From NCBI RefSeq assembly GCF_030247195.1, contig NC_080672.1:68241771-68305770 (forward strand): DNA of 64,000 nucleotides, written 5' to 3'. Under the pieces are notes generated by a model, which saw only the letters and a list, made by a program, of their open reading frames with translations, searched no databases and was not told the origin of the DNA. Position 1 is the stretch's first letter, and the number at the start of each line of letters is the position of its first letter. Of the stretch, positions 1-9,971 are shown piece after piece. A program made the position numbers and the translations under genes. The DNA comes from Topomyia yanbarensis. Taxonomy: Eukaryota > Arthropoda > Insecta > Diptera > Culicidae.

Positions 1-823
1 CAAATCAAGCTTTTATTTCAAAAATTCTCATTACCTTAATCAGAGCTCTTTTTCTTGCGGGACGTCATGCAGGACTAAGGGGTTTGATCAGAAATACAAA
101 TGTGTTTTGGAGCTATGGTGAATACGGTGCTAGCCTTGGCGCTAGCTTAGTCCTGTCACTAAGTTAGTGTCGGATTCAGATGAGATGAAGTCGAAATGCA
201 AATTCCATTCCACTGTGCTTTGAATAATCTTTCGAAAACTGCTCGAAAATAGCGAAAATGTTCAGCTCACCTCAGTCAGAGCTGTCAATATAGTGCACCA
301 ATCGAACACTGACACGATGAAAAGTTTTAAACATAGGGCCATTACAGATTTGTTTCATTATCATTCGTGTTGAGTTATTTAGAGCGTACAGGCGTCTCCT
401 CAAAGAGCTGGTCAATACCAAAAAGGAAATATTTGTAAGGTATACACGGTTGGAGGATGAATCAGCTTATGTCGTTATCTACTACTTGCAGAGGCAATTA
501 GTTTTATTTTTAATAGTGAGAAAGTAGCAGGCACATCGAAAAACCAAATTTTAAAACACCTGCCCGAAGCAACCGCTAATTAATTACACGCATCGAGCCG
601 CAAATCTTGAACAAAAAAAATATGATTTAAGTCGGTTTCTATTAGTCAACCATGCTGGATGGCCGAAGATTACATTTCAAAATCGGGAGAGAAGGTGAAT
701 ATTATTATTCACAGTATTCAGCCGGCTCCGTGGACTGACTGTAATAATTAGTATTCCGGCGAGGCGCAATCTGTGCACATGCACATAATACATATATCTG
801 TGATAAAGTGCGCCAAATAAAAT
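1..823. other. non-coding stretch with a dispersed-repeat piece
   Basis: No convincing gene. Positions about 110-205 resemble 24405-24490: both contain a GCGCTA motif followed by TTAGTGTCGG and a GATGAG..GAAG.CGAAA block. This marks a dispersed non-autonomous repeat. The rest shows nothing I can name. Confidence 0.4.
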
Positions 824-831
824 TCATTACA

Positions 832-992
832 AAGAACGGGCATAGCGTAGTTGGTAAATCGATTGTCTTGTACGCAGCTCACCTGGGTTCGATTCCCAGC
901 CACGCACAAAGGTTTAGAGATTTTTTCTAAAACAGATTTCTCTAACGCGAAAAGACCCTAAGGTGAAAACCACTATAATCAGAATAAAAAAA
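832..992 (+). mobile_element. Feilai-like tRNA-derived SINE, copy 1
   Basis: The head is tRNA-like: an A-box region around GCGTAGTTGGTAAATCG and a B-box GGTTCGATTCC at about 890. It is followed by the family's TTTAGAGA...TTTCTCTAA inverted block, CCTAAGGTGAAAACC, and a tail ATAATCAGAATAAAAAAA. The octamer TCATTACA occurs at 824-831 and 993-1000 and reads as a target-site duplication. SINEs of this kind are transcribed by RNA polymerase III and copied by a partner LINE's enzyme. The name Feilai is from memory of the Aedes family; the tRNA-like structure and the other two copies in this window are direct observations. Confidence 0.75.
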
Positions 993-1000
993 TCATTACA

Positions 1001-2783
1001 CTCTAGTTGAGTCGCAGTCCGTCTTTTGTTTCGCCATTTTGTGTTTCGTTCGATTGTGTTGTTCGAATATCGGAAGGCAGGAATGGGTTCTACCGCTACG
1101 ATCAATCAATGTAGTTTGTACAGCTCCGTGCCAGTAACGATGGCCAATTGCAACAAAAATCTCCCACACAAAGAAAATTTTCCTTGGAAAATAAATTAGT
1201 CATTATCAGCGCCATCAAATCATCAACGAAGAATTAAATTGTAAAACCTTTTCCTACCCAAACTATTATTTTTATATCCGATGTGTTGAAATTAGCATGC
1301 ACACACGGGAAAGGTCGATTTTAAATTATCTGACTGAAGGTCATTCCTGATTGGTTCTTGCTAATTACATGCACCGAGCCGCAAATCTTGAACAGCCCGC
1401 CTATCTGGCTTCGAACTTAAACTGAACCGAGTACAGTACGAGGACGGTATCATCCGTGGGTTACATTCGTGCTGGCTGCACCACACATACGCAACGCACA
1501 TGGATGCGGTAAAGAAGGAAATTTGATGGGGACACCAAACGTACCGAAACAGAAAGGACTGTTGCACCGACCGGAGCATCCGTCTAGTTTGCGGCATCCG
1601 TCTAGTTTGCGGTCGTAATGGAATACCGCGCCTCTGAAATATTAGAGTTGGCAGAAAACGCAGCCCGCGAAATAAAAAGAACCGGTCCGAGAGAAATCTC
1701 AAAGGTTAAAACAAATCAAAGGCAAAGCAAATAAATGGCCTACAAGATAGACATACAAACCAATTATTACTAATTCATTGTTAATAAACTATGTAAGATC
1801 TTCAATCAATTCATTATGCAGGGAAAAATTAAATTTTCTTCTTTTATGTTGTGATGGATCAAAAAACCGAAATAAATTATTGCATATTATTTGAAGTGCA
1901 TACTCTCAATAGGTTTACTTAAATTTTCAACGTGACTGAGAACTATGAACTGAAATTGCAGCTCTTGATGTCACGCCACCTCTACAGTGTAAGCGTGCAT
2001 ACTTGAAACTTTATTTCGATATCGACTTTTTCGACAAGTGACCTCACAGTGAGCAACCTATTTCGAAAACGACGCTGCTTGGAGTTAATTATTTCGTTTT
2101 TCATTTTCCGGGATATGTTCCAGATCGAGCCGATACTTAGAAGATAGAAAATTACCTGTCAGAAGGGTCGCGCAAAAGGAATTTTTTGCATAAATATGTA
2201 ATCAAGGTCCATCCAGACAGCTTAGGATTCTTTGGTGGTTATTTCCAGCGGTAGTAGATAGAATAATGAAATACGAAAAATATCCTGATATCATCGTTTT
2301 CGATTCATCGAAATAGAATTTGGCGTTTTTAAACGGATCATTACTGAACGGAACAATACAAAGGGTAATCCGAAAACAACATACCGTAACTTTTAAAGTA
2401 AGAGCTACGATTTTGTTGAAGGCTTACTTGTAGGGGGATTAATCTACGAAAACACAATATCAATTGAAATGGCATATTGCATCCATTAAGTTATAATTAA
2501 GATGTGAAAAATGCCAAATCTGGCAAGAACAGAAAGAATACATTATGACTGCACAGAAGTGACTAAACTCGTTTCTGTTAACATTCTTCCTGCTAGATAT
2601 TTTGGGGTACCCTCCTCTTGGTACGAATTTTTTACTGCTCCATCTACTGTTGCAGATTCCCTGCCAAACCCAATATTTCTTGTGAAACTTAGACTTTACT
2701 ATCGCTCAAAATTACTTTGTTACCTAATTTTGTTGCATAACAATACAGAAAACATGTCATGAAGCTGGTTGAAGTTTTCTACG
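1001..2783. other. non-coding stretch, nothing recognised
   Basis: Short open frames exist on both strands but none resembles a known protein. A short tandem (CGTCTAGTTTGCGG twice, 1580-1613) is visible. Around 1120-1145 there is a CAGCTCCGTGC.AGTA motif that also lies upstream of the truncated H3 copies near 7950 and 9270; the match is too short to assign. Confidence 0.3.
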
Positions 2784-2790
2784 TCCTAAG

Positions 2791-2957
2791 TTTTTTTATT
2801 ACAATTATAGAGGTTTTAACCTTAAGGTCATTCGCCTCTTCGGGTTTGAAAAATCTCTTAAGAAAAATTTCTAACCCTATGTGCGGGGTCGAAACTCGAA
2901 CCCAGCTGCGCTGCGTACAAGGCAATCGATTTACCAACTACGCTACGCCCACCCCCA
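2791..2957 (-). mobile_element. Feilai-like tRNA-derived SINE, copy 2
   Basis: Read on the minus strand this is the same unit as 832-992: GGGGGTGGGCGTAGCG head, TTGGTAAATCGATTGCC, a B-box GGTTCGAGTTTCG, the GGGTTAGAAATTTTT..TCTTAAGAG block, CCTTAAGGTTAAAACC and a tail ATAATTGTAATAAAAAAA. The flanks carry an 11-bp duplication TCCTAAGTTTT (2784-2794 and 2958-2968), which defines the insertion precisely. It is better preserved in its tail than copy 1. Confidence 0.8.
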
Positions 2958-2968
2958 TCCTAAGTTTT

Positions 2969-3924
2969 GTCATTCATTATGAAGCAGGAAAATTTGATCA
3001 AATATTCACGAAAAAATGTTCGAACAAGTGTTTAGCCCTCACATTCATGTCTATCACTATGATACGGAACAGTCATTACCTTCAATCACTTTATTTTTTA
3101 ATGGTGCTTCGAATTATGCACAAAAACTTTTGACATTTTTAGTAGCCTAGCAACAGAACAGAAAGAACTGGCCTTCTACAGAAATTTGCATTTTTTATTT
3201 GTATCTGCTGGAAATCGAGTATTAGACGATTTTGAATCACTGTAAACATAACTGGCAGATAAGCCAAGTTTTTTTAGAAGTATTCTAATTAGATATCCCA
3301 GACTTTCGTTTGGACCGCACTGAATAACTTTTCTAACAGGCACTTCTTTTGACGCCATTTTTGAAAGCACGTTTTGCATATCAATGAGTTATGTATTTTA
3401 GATACTACAGACATACGTCCATATCTGTGGGACTAATTTCATTTTTTAGCTGATTATTTCAAGCCATCTATGTGTTGTTAGGTATTCAGATTTCTTGCAA
3501 ACAAGAGTAAGTACAAAAATGTTGTTGGAATATAGATTTCTTCATATTGTTCAATGAGTCGAAATTTAAACTGTTAAACATCTTGGAATAAGTCGATGAT
3601 CGATTTCTCAAACACAAACAAGAAGCGCTAAAGTTCAATACAAGTGTTGCAATATTGCATCATCATCAACATCATCAATGTTGAAGACCAAACACCGACT
3701 GATTAGTGGTTACTACATGCCGTTCACAGAGCTCAACACAAAACATGCCCATGAAGTTCATTCGTTCTTGCATCCGCATTCATTCACAGTGCATCGCATT
3801 CACGTTCCTCTCTCAAATGCACACTGCAGAGAGCATCACGACCTACTTTCCTAATACGGTTCTAATAATAGCTATTCATGGAAACTGCGAAGTTGCACTA
3901 GAAGAAAAAAACTAAAGCTCTTTT
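2969..3924. other. non-coding stretch
   Basis: No gene recognised. 3657-3680 is a short CATCAT-type simple repeat. 3740-3840 is rich in ATTCATTC/ATTCGTTC-like words, resembling 36440-36760 and 41450-41730. Confidence 0.3.
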
Positions 3925-4200
3925 TCAAAGAAGCAGCTCAAGCGAAAAGATTTCTGCCGCAAGAATCACGTTGATCAGGACGCCCCTCGCTAAAGCAGGC
4001 GCCTTTTCCATCAAAGCCTGTTGCGATATCTTATAGTCAACCGGTTTCACCTCGTATGGCTTAGCGCATTCGTTCTTATGCTGCAGCCTCCAGTGTTTCT
4101 TCTGATGCTCGGGACAGCAGTAGGCGGTCCGTTTACAGCCGGCACACTTCATGCTAGACGGTACTCCACAAAGGGCACACTTTGTTGGCTCGTGATTCAT
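3925..4200 (-). CDS. MYND zinc-finger protein fragment (SmydA-like N-terminus)
   Basis: The 91-residue frame from the methionine at 4198-4200 (MNHEPTK...) encodes one MYND zinc finger almost at once. It has C-x2-C, a second C-x2-C, a YC pair, then EHQKKHW, a histidine and a closing NEC, so the full set of zinc ligands is present. The histidine in place of one cysteine in the EHQ segment is typical of insect SmydA proteins, where MYND opens the protein and a SET methyltransferase domain follows. Here the frame stops about 40 residues after the finger with no SET domain, although the tail (ALARGVLINVILAAEIF) could be a decayed or frameshifted start of one. It is either a first exon or a pseudogene fragment. 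MYND fingers bind proline-rich peptides in partner proteins. I prefer this start to the longer frame beginning at 4236 because the upstream residues are a low-complexity run. Confidence 0.55.
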   Translation of the reverse strand: MNHEPTKCALCGVPSSMKCAGCKRTAYCCPEHQKKHWRLQHKNECAKPYEVKPVDYKISQQALMEKAPALARGVLINVILAAEIFSLELLL

Positions 4201-4239
4201 CTTTAAAAAAAAATAGAAGAAAAATCGTTTCCACACTTT

Positions 4240-6232
4240 TCCGATCCGTTAGGGTTATTTTTACAATTGGCGAAACCACGTTTGTCAGTTTTACACTGTG
4301 GTGAAAACACACTTCCGCTCTGATTGAGGTTTGGCTGAGAACTGGGACTGAATGATGGTTTCTGAAATGAACCCGTTAGGCTTGTGCGCATGCGAAGCCG
4401 TACCCTGCTCTTAGTTCATTAACCATTGACAAGTAGCGGTAATTTACAGCTTGCTGGTTTTTATCAAACTTCAATGAAGCTATCCATTTATCTCGCTTAC
4501 AATACGTCATTGGTCTTCTTTGAGGTAACAGTCGTTTCCACGTCATTTGCTTTGTGAAATGGATTCGTTTTTAATTAGACACCAACGCGAACATTCCACT
4601 CTGATAAAAGTTTCTTGCAATCAAACTAGTGAGGACGACTTTTGCTTAAATAGAGGATCACTTAATAGTACGAACTAATGTGGTCTTTTCTTGAGGTGAA
4701 CCAGTTTCTAACCCTTATTTTCAAAATTAATAGTTTGACGACAGTTACGGTTTCGTTGACAAACAAAAATTGTTTAAATTGGTCTTCATTACAGTCATAA
4801 AATAAGATCCTACAGTTTTCGGCATATCTCCACCCAGACGTCTGGAATAGAAGGATATAAAACATGACAGGATGTTACTGCGGGTAACTTCACGGGACGC
4901 GCTAGATTTAATAAATCCACTGAAAAAAAAGAAAAACAAACGAGAAGGGTACATAAATTATACCTGGCAGTCATCATCCATCACGTATTACCTCAAGGAC
5001 CATTGAAGTGAGTGGCGGCGAAAGCAGGCTTTGCAGTTCCACCATTATTCTTCATACGACGATTAACCTGTCTGCTGTGGGTTTAATGAAAACATGGGCT
5101 TTCATGTTTAGTGGTTGCCTCTGTCAACAACGGATTGGGTGAAGTGCCTGTCAGTTTCCCGAAAAATATGCACTGATTAGCAATGGTACATTTTTGCTTT
5201 GCGTTTTCTTAGTATTTTTTTCATCGCCTGCTACGTAAGGTAACACAGGGTGTTGCCTGGAAAAAAATCATATCGGCCCATTTAAAGACCACAAAAAAAG
5301 AATAAAAAAAATTGATAAGTTCTTTTCCTTTCAAATTTCCGGTAACTAAAATGTGTACCAATTTGTTTTCGTATGCCGTACATATTATAAAATTCGAAAA
5401 ATCTTTCAACATAAATCTGTATTTGTTGTACTATTCCCGTCAATGTGCCTCGTCCGCATGATGAGTGGGTGAAAGAGGTAAGGGAGCCACGTTGAATGAA
5501 GAAAGGGCCGGCATTTCATTGCGTTGTAGCCGAGAATGAAAGCGGGCGTTTATGAGCCTAAATTGACAAACGAGTAAATTAAAACCAAGTGGGATATTTC
5601 CTTAACAAACAAAATAAATTACCATCGAGCACGATAATGGACAATAATAGCAAATACTGAAATAATTGACCGTTTTCCGCCCTGATAATTAAACGAGCGG
5701 TTAAGAAAAACGATTAGCTGTTTTAAGCAAACACCGTAACAAACGGACAAATTCATAATTAGTGATTTTAAGACAACAAATAAAAAGGAAATAAACAGAA
5801 CAAATAAAAATTCGCGTCATTTTAATTATAATGAGTCTACTAAAGCCACGTGCGCAAGATATTAATTTTTATATTTCCTGTAGATTCAAATTACACGTTC
5901 TGCATAGAATAAATGCCCATGAAAGAAAATTTTCGTAGAAGTCATACACATATGCACATCCCTTTCATATTGGTATCACGGATAGTGAACTATGCGTGTG
6001 TGGTAAGAGTTACCAATTACATCGAGCATGTTGTTTGGTCAGAAGATTCCTCAAGAGTCCGAGCAATGTCCATATTCGTGAATTCTTAGTCAGTCGGGAT
6101 CTGCCGTACATGATACATTATTTTTTTTTAATCGTAAATATTACTCTCAGAGATCAAGCCTTCATATTTTCGGTATTTTGCATATACCAGCTATGGAGTT
6201 TCTGCAGCTCAAAGTGCGTAGGAATAAAATTT
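4240..6232. other. non-coding stretch, nothing recognised
   Basis: AT-rich DNA with no open frame that resembles a protein family and no clear inverted or tandem repeat. Confidence 0.3.
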
Positions 6233-6249
6233 GGGGGGGGGGGGGGGGG
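6233..6249. repeat. 17-nt poly-G run
   Basis: Seventeen consecutive G residues. Runs like this are length-unstable and prone to sequencing error. Confidence 0.9.
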
Positions 6250-6479
6250 AAGTATATGAATTTTTTTGTAAATATATGAAAAAATGTTCAAAAACATTCT
6301 GAGCAGGAAAAAAATGTTCTAAAACCAATTCAGGGAACGGGTTTGGGTAGTGAAGGTAGGAAAGCTAGCTGTTGGTATAGAATTAATGCTCTTCCCCCAC
6401 GAGGACAATCTGGGCGGCAAACTTCAAACTGGCTAATTTACTGAGCCCTTCAGTTCCCTTGTGCCGTTCAGTACCACTT

Positions 6480-7103
6480 CCTCGTTGAGCTTCCGACTGG
6501 TTCGCGAACTACTCGGTCTAGTCCCCGACGATAGATCTAGCCTACTCCGACAAAAAATTCCCCGGCGAGAGAAGTTCGAACTAACCAGCCAGGTGCTGCG
6601 GTCAATTCGGCGATTCCGGTAGAGTAGGGTCTCGTTACTGGCGGTGAATCTGACTGTAAGCTGACGGAGAGGTCCCAGACGAAAGAAGTTCTCCCGATTC
6701 CGATTCTTATTTGGTGTCAGTACTACAACTTCTTGAGCCCTTTGGCTCCGTAACCGGTGCCATTTAGCACTGCAACTCCTTTAAGCCATGTAGTTCTCTT
6801 CTTGGGCCATTTAGCACTACTTCCTTGTGGTCCATTCAGTACTCGACTTGTTCGCGAACAACTGGTTCCAGTCCCCGACGATGGACCTGACCTACTCCGA
6901 CAGAGAATTCCCCGGCGAGAGAAGTTCTCCCGAGATCGAGCTAATCAGCTAGGTGCCGAGGTCAGTTCGGCGATTCTGCTGAAGCAGGGTATCCGGTGCA
7001 CTGGTGCGCCGATGACCCGCGACTAGTGGTGTTTCGTCGCTGTCTACTCAGTCTAGTCCCCAGCGGTGAATCTATCTTACGCTAACGGAGAGTTCCCTGG
7101 CGA
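6480..7103. repeat. degenerate repeat array, probable LINE 3' region
   Basis: A unit containing GTCTAGTCCCCGACGAT, then a CTAC..CGACA/CTAACGGA block, then a TTCCC.GGCGA block, recurs near 6517, 6640, 6868 and 7045. A further copy lies at 11100-11180, on the other side of the histone palindrome, in the same orientation. The simplest reading is one array, probably the 3' region of the R1-like LINE at 11.47-14.63 kb, split by the histone block. The copies are diverged and spacing is irregular (about 110-240 bp). Confidence 0.5.
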
Positions 7104-7258
7104 AAAAAGATGGGTGGGTAATGTCTGCGACATAACCGGAGAGATGTAGAATACATAAGGAACACGTTCTTCAAATATGTTGATACTCATTAGGATTTTC
7201 GGACAAAAGCTGATTTGGGCGAGGAATATTTCAAATTATTCTTTACAAAAATGATGGT

Positions 7259-7274
7259 GGTCCTGAAAAGGACC
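7259..7274 (-). promoter_or_regulatory. histone-type 3' stem-loop, left-arm copy 2
   Basis: On the minus strand it reads GGTCCTTTTCAGGACC, a 6-bp stem with a 4-nt loop. This matches the replication-dependent histone mRNA 3' end signal, which is bound by SLBP. It is the mirror of 9956-9971. No H3 coding remnant is visible directly upstream of this copy. Confidence 0.75.
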
Positions 7275-7722
7275 GGTTTTGTTGGCGTTGTTGGCCTTGG
7301 TGAGGGAGATGGCTAACGATGAAATTAATTGTTAGCATGAGGAAGTCGCGTAGTACTGGCCAATGGAAGAACAGATAATAATTGATTCCTGAAAATCAAT
7401 TTTTCTTTATTCATGTAAATTATACATACTTACAAATCTAACAGAAGATTCCTGATCATATTTCTGAATCATTAGTGCGAACATTGTGTAATTTGGTTAA
7501 GTACAATGAAAGTTACAAACTTTCCAAACTCGACCTTCTGTTCATTCAGAAATATTGAAATGGGGTGTCGTGGTCACAATAAAAAAAGATGGGTGGGTAA
7601 TGTCTGTCACATAACCGGAGCGTCGTGATTTCAATTCGAGACGTTAATTTAAATCTAATAATATTCAACAGAATCACGTGAGAATGGGAAATTTTCAAAT
7701 AATTCTCTATGGTAATAATGGT

Positions 7723-7738
7723 GGTTCTGAAAAGAACC
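7723..7738 (-). promoter_or_regulatory. histone-type 3' stem-loop of H3 copy (a)
   Basis: On the minus strand it reads GGTTCTTTTCAGAACC followed by ACCA, placed about 25 nt after the end of the H3-like frame at 7763. Position and sequence are as expected for the end of a replication-dependent histone gene. It is the mirror of 9492-9507. Confidence 0.85.
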
Positions 7739-7762
7739 TTTGGTATCGGCGTTGGTGTTGAT

Positions 7763-7937
7763 GGTGATGCGCTGGATCGTTGGATATTTTTGGCATGATA
7801 GTTACGTGCCTGGCGAACTGTTTTGTAGCCTCGAACAAAACGACAAGACTGGCTTCTTCGGGTACCATTACGGCTGAACTTTATAAGCTTAGCTCGACTT
7901 TGAAATCCTTCACAATCTCACGAATCAGACACTGGTA
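7763..7937 (-). pseudogene. histone H3-like pseudogene (a), C-terminal half
   Basis: Minus-strand translation gives YQCLIREIVKDFKVELS, then an in-frame stop, SSAVMVPEEAS, LVVLFEA, then ARHVTIMPK and a frame-broken version of the H3 C-terminus. This tracks histone H3 from the FQRLVREIAQDFKTDLR segment to the end. The N-terminal half, including the modified tail, is missing. Upstream on the minus strand, 8008-8100 resembles the promoter regions of copies (b) and (d). With a stop codon, missing residues after LFE and no tail, it cannot encode a nucleosomal histone. It lies in the left palindrome arm and is the mirror of copy (c). Confidence 0.85.
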
Positions 7938-8494
7938 GGGCCATTTTGTTTGCTACTAGCACGGAGCTGCACAAAAAATCATTTAATGCAGTTAGAAAGA
8001 AAGAGAATTTAAATTATCCTCTCGCTCGTTTTCGTGCACTGCTTTTCCATTCCTTTCTGCTGCTACTACCATCATAACTAAAACGAATGTGCGTGTTCCC
8101 CCACCATCTCATGGCCAGTGTTGCCACAATTGCATGTCGCTATAACAATTTGAATTATTTTATTGATCCTCTCTAGTATTGATAAAATATAGAACATGCA
8201 AAGTACACTAGTCGCATGCTTTTATTCGAACTTTTTGGCAGCCTCCGTTGATTAACTGCATAAATCGATTTGTTTGTGCAGCTCCTTGCTAGTAGCAAAC
8301 TAAATAGCCTTTATCAGCGCTAACAAATAAAACAAAAGAATTTAAATTTGTGAAAATCTTCTCCTTCCTTCTTTTCAAATCTGCAACATTCTTTGAAAAT
8401 ATTGTTTGAATGTTGTTATTGAAAAACTGAACATGCAAGTTTGCTAGCACTGGCCACTAGATTGAAGGCGATGGAAAGACAGAATATTCGTTTT

Positions 8495-8640
8495 GGTTAT
8501 GCTAGTATTGGTAGCCGAACGGAAAGGAAAGGCACAGGAATGGCACGAAAATGAGCGGGAGAGCGATAGTAGTGCTTTCTCGTGTTTTCATATATGAATA
8601 TTGGTCGGTCGGTTTTTCTCATCATTCGTATTCGTTCAAG
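8495..8640 (+). promoter_or_regulatory. H3-like upstream region of copy (b)
   Basis: This stretch matches the upstream region of copy (d) read on the minus strand (10400-10600): GACGGAAAGGAAAGG-type and GCGATAGTAGTGC blocks, an AT-rich TATA-like segment, GTCGGTCGGTTTTTCTC, then CATCATTCGTATTCGTTCAAG just before the coding remnant. Conservation of non-coding DNA in both copies shows they derive from whole genes with promoters, not from reverse-transcribed mRNA. Confidence 0.6.
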
Positions 8641-8644
8641 CACT

Positions 8645-8917
8645 AGCAAGCAGCCAGTCCACCGGAGGAAAGCAGTTGGCGATGATGACGGTCCGCAAAA
8701 GTGCCCCAGCTACTGGTGGCCCATCGCAACCAACTACCGATCAGGAACTGTCGCCATGCTAGTATTTCGCCCCAACTAAAGGGCAACGGAGCAACTAATC
8801 CGCTGGCTAACATTCCAGCGTCTGGTTCGTAAGGTTGTGTATTACTTCAAAGTCGAGCTACGCTTACAAAACTCAGCCGTAATGAAGCCACTGATGCCTA
8901 CTTGGTCGGTTTGTGGG
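8645..8917 (+). pseudogene. histone H3-like pseudogene (b), near full length
   Basis: Plus-strand frames give STGGK and QLA, then VRKSAPATGG, a decayed PHRYRPGTVA segment (ACCGATCAGGAACTGTCGCC in DNA), EQLIRWLTFQRLVRK, FKVELRLQNSAVM and a frame-broken AYLVGL. The order and spacing follow histone H3 from the N-terminal tail to helix 2. Several stops and frameshifts make it non-functional, and the C-terminal third is gone. It carries KVEL where canonical H3 has KTDL, as do copies (a), (c) and (d). A stem-loop follows at 8946. Confidence 0.85.
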
Positions 8918-8945
8918 AGTGGGCGTAAATTACAATAAAAGCAAC

Positions 8946-8961
8946 GGTTCTTTTCAGGACC
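8946..8961 (+). promoter_or_regulatory. histone-type 3' stem-loop after H3 copy (b)
   Basis: GGTTCTTTTCAGGACC: a 6-bp stem with one G.U wobble and a TTTC loop. It is 29 nt after the end of recognisable H3 sequence in copy (b). It resembles the SLBP-binding signal of replication-dependent histone mRNAs but is slightly less perfect than the copies in the arms. Confidence 0.75.
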
Positions 8962-9292
8962 AATCAATTGTGTTCTAGTGAGAGTTAAACTGAAACTTTT
9001 ATTTTAAGGTGTGTAGCAAATTTTCAACAATCAACATAATACGTTGGGTGGAAAGAAGTAGCTTGCACACGGAACAAAAATTTAAATTATCCTCTCGCTC
9101 GTTTCGTGCACTGCTTTTCCATTCCTTTCTACTGTTATTATCAGTATTACCAAAACGAATGTGTTGTTGCATGTGTTTAAGAGAAACGTTGAAGTCGCAT
9201 GCTTCTATTCAAGCTTTTTGGCAGCCCCCGTGAACTAACTGCATTAAATGATTTTTTGTGCAGCTCCGTGCTAGTAGCAAACAAAATGGCCC

Positions 9293-9467
9293 TACCAGTG
9301 TCTGATTCGTGAGATTGTGAAGGATTTCAAAGTCGAGCTAAGCTTATAAAGTTCAGCCGTAATGGTACCCGAAGAAGCCAGTCTTGTCGTTTTGTTCGAG
9401 GCTACAAAACAGTTCGCCAGGCACGTAACTATCATGCCAAAAATATCCAACGATCCAGCGCATCACC
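9293..9467 (+). pseudogene. histone H3-like pseudogene (c), C-terminal half
   Basis: Mirror image of copy (a) in the right arm. It reads YQCLIREIVKDFKVELS, a stop, SSAVMVPEEAS, LFEA and ARHVTIMPK, then ATATCCAAC..GCGCATC, which matches the DNA for the H3 ending DIQLARRI with a frameshift. The stem-loop at 9492 follows in the right place. Because both arms share the same damage, the damage came before the inverted duplication. Confidence 0.85.
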
Positions 9468-9491
9468 ATCAACACCAACGCCGATACCAAA

Positions 9492-9507
9492 GGTTCTTTT
9501 CAGAACC
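9492..9507 (+). promoter_or_regulatory. histone-type 3' stem-loop of H3 copy (c)
   Basis: GGTTCTTTTCAGAACC preceded by CCAAA and followed by ACCACCA: a perfect 6-bp stem with a TTTC loop. This is the arrangement of a replication-dependent histone 3' processing signal. A purine-rich AGAGAA about 20 nt downstream could be a relic of the histone downstream element, but that is a guess. Confidence 0.85.
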
Positions 9508-9955
9508 ACCATTATTACCATAGAGAATTATTTGAAAATTTCCCATTCTCACGTGATTCTGTTGAATATTATTAGATTTAAATTAACGTCTCGAATTGAA
9601 ATCACGACGCTCCGGTTATGTGACAGACATTACCCACCCATCTTTTTTTATTGTGACCACGACACCCCATTTCAATATTTCTGAATGAACAGAAGGTCGA
9701 GTTTGGAAAGTTTGTAACTTTCATTGTACTTAACCAAATTACACAATGTTCGCACTAATGATTCAGAAATATCATCAGGAATCTTCTGTTAGATTTGTAA
9801 GTATGTATAATTTACATGAATAAAGAAAAATTGATTTTCAGGAATCAATTATTATCTGTTCTTCCATTGGCCAGTACTACGCGACTTCCTCATGCTAACA
9901 ATTAATTTCATCGTTAGCCATCTCCCTCACCAAGGCCAACAACGCCAACAAAACC

Positions 9956-9971
9956 GGTCCTTTTCAGGACC
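9956..9971 (+). promoter_or_regulatory. second histone-type 3' stem-loop in right arm
   Basis: GGTCCTTTTCAGGACC followed by ACCACCA. Surrounding DNA aligns loosely with that around 9492 (CAACGCC before; ACCACCAT.ATT and AATTTGAAA after), so it marks a second, older 3' end of the same gene type with its coding part lost. Confidence 0.75.

Larger units (their letters stand above)
7104..7995. repeat. left arm of 892-bp inverted repeat
   Basis: Every position I checked obeys coordinate + partner = 17230, so the arm pairs with 9235-10126 without indels. I found one mismatch, C at 7457 against C at 9773. The arm starts at AAAAAGATGGG and ends at GTTAG. It carries H3-like copy (a), two histone-type stem-loops in minus orientation (7259-7274 and 7723-7738), and an internal direct repeat of the AAAGATGGGTGGGTAATGTC motif (7104 and 7583). 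Confidence 0.95.
7996..9234. repeat. spacer of the palindrome with its own direct repeats
   Basis: The 1239-bp loop is not symmetric. 8008-8095 and 9079-9160 are direct copies (TTTAAATTATCCTCTCGCTCG followed by a CACTGCTTTTCCATTCCTTT block). 8199-8310 and 9195-9290 are direct copies (GTCGCATGCTT.TATTC, then CAGCTCC.TGCTAGTAGCAAAC). H3 copy (b), with its upstream region and stem-loop, lies between them. The asymmetry argues against a simple assembly fold-back. Confidence 0.8.

Noticed and set aside
832..905. Functional tRNA gene
   Set aside because: The A- and B-boxes belong to a Feilai-like SINE with tail and target duplication.
2511..3133. Two plus-strand frames of 83 and 124 codons
   Set aside because: The second reads through the Feilai-like SINE in antisense; neither resembles a protein.
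6757..7026. 89-codon plus-strand frame as a protein
   Set aside because: It lies on the degenerate repeat array at 6.48-7.10 kb and follows the repeat period, not a domain.
8582..8779. 65-codon open frame as an intact small gene
   Set aside because: It covers the N-terminal remnant of H3 copy (b) in a mixture of right and wrong frames; it is a decayed histone, not a new protein.
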